A DNA stretch of 64,000 nt from UBA1715 sp045615765. GTDB lineage: Bacteria > Bacteroidota > Bacteroidia > Bacteroidales > UBA1715. The position numbers were made by a program, and so were the translations under genes. The DNA lies in the NCBI GenBank assembly GCA_045615765.1, contig JAZLFM010000019.1, positions 13,777-77,776 of the forward strand, given 5' to 3'. Shown piece after piece: positions 63,184 through 64,000 of this stretch. Positions within the stretch are counted from its first letter, which is position 1; each line of letters opens with the position of its first letter. The notes below the pieces were generated by a model. The model saw nothing but the letters and a program-made list of their open reading frames with translations, did not search any database and was not told the origin of the DNA.

Positions 63184-64000
63184 CTACAAACTGCGCACAA
63201 GACGCACAGATTGACCGTAGCTGCGGCCGTAGTAGCGGTACACGTAGGCATTGTCGCTGCTGCAGCGCAGGTAGTACGCGTTGCTGTAGCCGTCAGCCGT
63301 AGACGACCAGTAGAACCCGTAGGAACCCACGGGATTCACGTCCGTACCGTAGCGGTTGCCAGCAGCAGGAAGAAAAACAGCACCGTTCGCTTCCATCTTT
63401 GACCATTCATTTACGGTATAAGTGTTAGAATCAAAACCATCCATACCGGCCTTAAAAGTCAGACCATCTGGTGTTGACCAATTATCTGACAACAATACCA
63501 TACCTGTTACACCATTTACGGTTGCAGAACCTTTCAACACTCTTGCATCGGTTCTACCGCTTAATACATAATCCCATTCTTCATACGTTAGCGTTCTCCA
63601 CTGACCTGCTACGTTTCCACCGTTGCTTATCTTATTATATACGCCCCAGTCGAAGTTTGTTCCTGCAATGTCGGCATATTTATCACCTACAACACCGTAA
63701 TCATCATCATGTTCATTTGTCATATACGGATTCCTTCCATTGTATCCGCTTGTTCCCCAGCCGAACAAGTCTATCCAACCGCTGTACGTAGAAGAAATGT
63801 TTTTATTTGCCTCACCTATCATATCATATTGGTGTTCCGCAAAACGCCACGTTTTTGTACTTGCCTGATATTGCAAGTTGCCTTGCGAGAAGGAAACCGT
63901 GCTATTTGCACTAACCGAGAAACAGCCTTTTATTGCTCCTGTTGCATACGAATAACTATTATTAACGGCAAGCGTTTTAAAACTCTTTTCATTGCCGTAA
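63184..64000 (-). CDS. FISUMP-domain surface protein, 5' truncated; C terminus is a candidate hypervariable region
   Basis: An open frame with no start in the window (about 271 residues seen). Motifs of Fibrobacter succinogenes major paralogous (FISUMP) domains: VSFSQGNLQYQASTKTWRFA, YVLSGRTDAR, MVLLSDNW, VFLPAAGNRYGT and FYWSST, ending SVRLVRSL. The last about 60 codons are much richer in G+C than the rest of the gene and the window. From 63294 to 63217, 22 of 26 codons end in C and the first two positions vary freely (GAC, GGC, TAC, AGC, AAC, CGC, TGC), while framework codons such as GCG, CTG, GTG have no A. This is the pattern of a diversity-generating retroelement target. Confidence 0.85.
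   Translation of the reverse strand, partial: YGNEKSFKTLAVNNSYSYATGAIKGCFSVSANSTVSFSQGNLQYQASTKTWRFAEHQYDMIGEANKNISSTYSGWIDLFGWGTSGYNGRNPYMTNEHDDDYGVVGDKYADIAGTNFDWGVYNKISNGGNVAGQWRTLTYEEWDYVLSGRTDARVLKGSATVNGVTGMVLLSDNWSTPDGLTFKAGMDGFDSNTYTVNEWSKMEANGAVFLPAAGNRYGTDVNPVGSYGFYWSSTADGYSNAYYLRCSSDNAYVYRYYGRSYGQSVRLVRSL
63186..63365 (-). other. Candidate diversity-generating retroelement variable region (VR)
   Basis: C-terminal 60 codons of the FISUMP protein with NNC-type codons at most Tyr/Ser/Asn/Asp/Gly/Arg/Cys positions, as produced when A in AAC codons of a template repeat is randomised. No template repeat and no reverse transcriptase lies within the window. Boundaries are approximate. Confidence 0.6.

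Noticed and set aside
63211..63402. Plus-strand frame rich in Val/Ala opposite the FISUMP C terminus
   Set aside because: A shadow of the NNC codon bias on the opposite strand, not a gene.
1..64000. CRISPR array
   Set aside because: No regularly spaced direct repeats were seen; repeats found are single palindromes.
1..64000. DGR reverse transcriptase or template repeat in the window
   Set aside because: No RT motif (such as Y-x-D-D context) in any gene and no AAC-rich copy of the candidate VR was seen.
1..64000. Intact transposase or integrase genes
   Set aside because: None recognised; mobile traces are limited to short palindromic repeats and the direct repeats around YhcG.

Overview
The window looks like a chromosomal segment of a low-GC member of the Bacteroidota, probably an uncultured Bacteroidales. 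The evidence is repeated TAnnTTTG promoter elements in front of genes, gliding/type IX secretion (T9SS) genes and substrates (GldH, type B CHU_C C-terminal sorting domains, Ig_7-like repeats), DUF4837 and DUF4293 proteins, and a split TPP-riboswitch thiamine operon. Most housekeeping genes are complete. The left end cuts a giant surface protein (3' part missing) and the right end cuts a FISUMP-type surface protein (5' part missing).

Layout. 1-9.6 kb: a minus-strand adhesin of at least 3,203 residues. 9.8-16.3 kb: DUF4837 lipoprotein, UbiA-type prenyltransferase, gldH with a SAM hydrolase-like gene, phoH-purC, 5-formyl-THF cyclo-ligase and a membrane-anchored muramidase. 16.3-18.8 kb: an unusual cluster of two paralogous glycine-rich macro-like domains (one free, one fused to a VWA domain) around a NrtR-type Nudix regulator. 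19.1-23.9 kb: a 1,598-residue PKD-repeat T9SS cargo. 23.9-28.3 kb: thiSEGFH plus a second thiE, under a TPP riboswitch. 28.5-31.4 kb: nitrogen operon (porin, P-II, Amt) with a structured leader. 31.4-37 kb: rsmE, tig, tRNA-Leu(UAG), ligA, dprA. 37-42.2 kb: envelope genes including a GldN-like lipoprotein, then ychF, a TRIC-like channel, purE and a beta-barrel. 42.2-48.6 kb: an accessory/defence-like region with a PD-(D/E)XK protein, a palindromic repeat element, a single-chain restriction-modification enzyme, a 6S-like structured RNA, a YhcG nuclease and a frameshifted FtsK-like ATPase. 48.6-55.2 kb: poorly characterised envelope proteins, a small HTH regulator, DUF4293 and a thioredoxin-like protein. 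55.2-63 kb: pnuC, a second T9SS type B cargo with its lipoprotein partner, pheS, a cyclophilin lipoprotein, a Rieske-like lipoprotein and a FemAB/GNAT-like acyltransferase. 63.2-64 kb: the FISUMP protein.

The most exciting signal is at the right end. The last 26 hypervariable-looking codons of the FISUMP protein are almost all NNC in an AT-rich genome, the footprint expected of adenine-directed mutagenesis of AAC codons in a diversity-generating retroelement variable region. No reverse transcriptase or template repeat lies in the window, so this would be a distant target. Other notable items are the rod-shaped RNA at 46.1-46.2 kb, the Nudix/macro-like/VWA cluster with an E. coli-like TTGACA-N16-TATAAT promoter, and the unexplained hairpin-rich leader of the ammonium operon.
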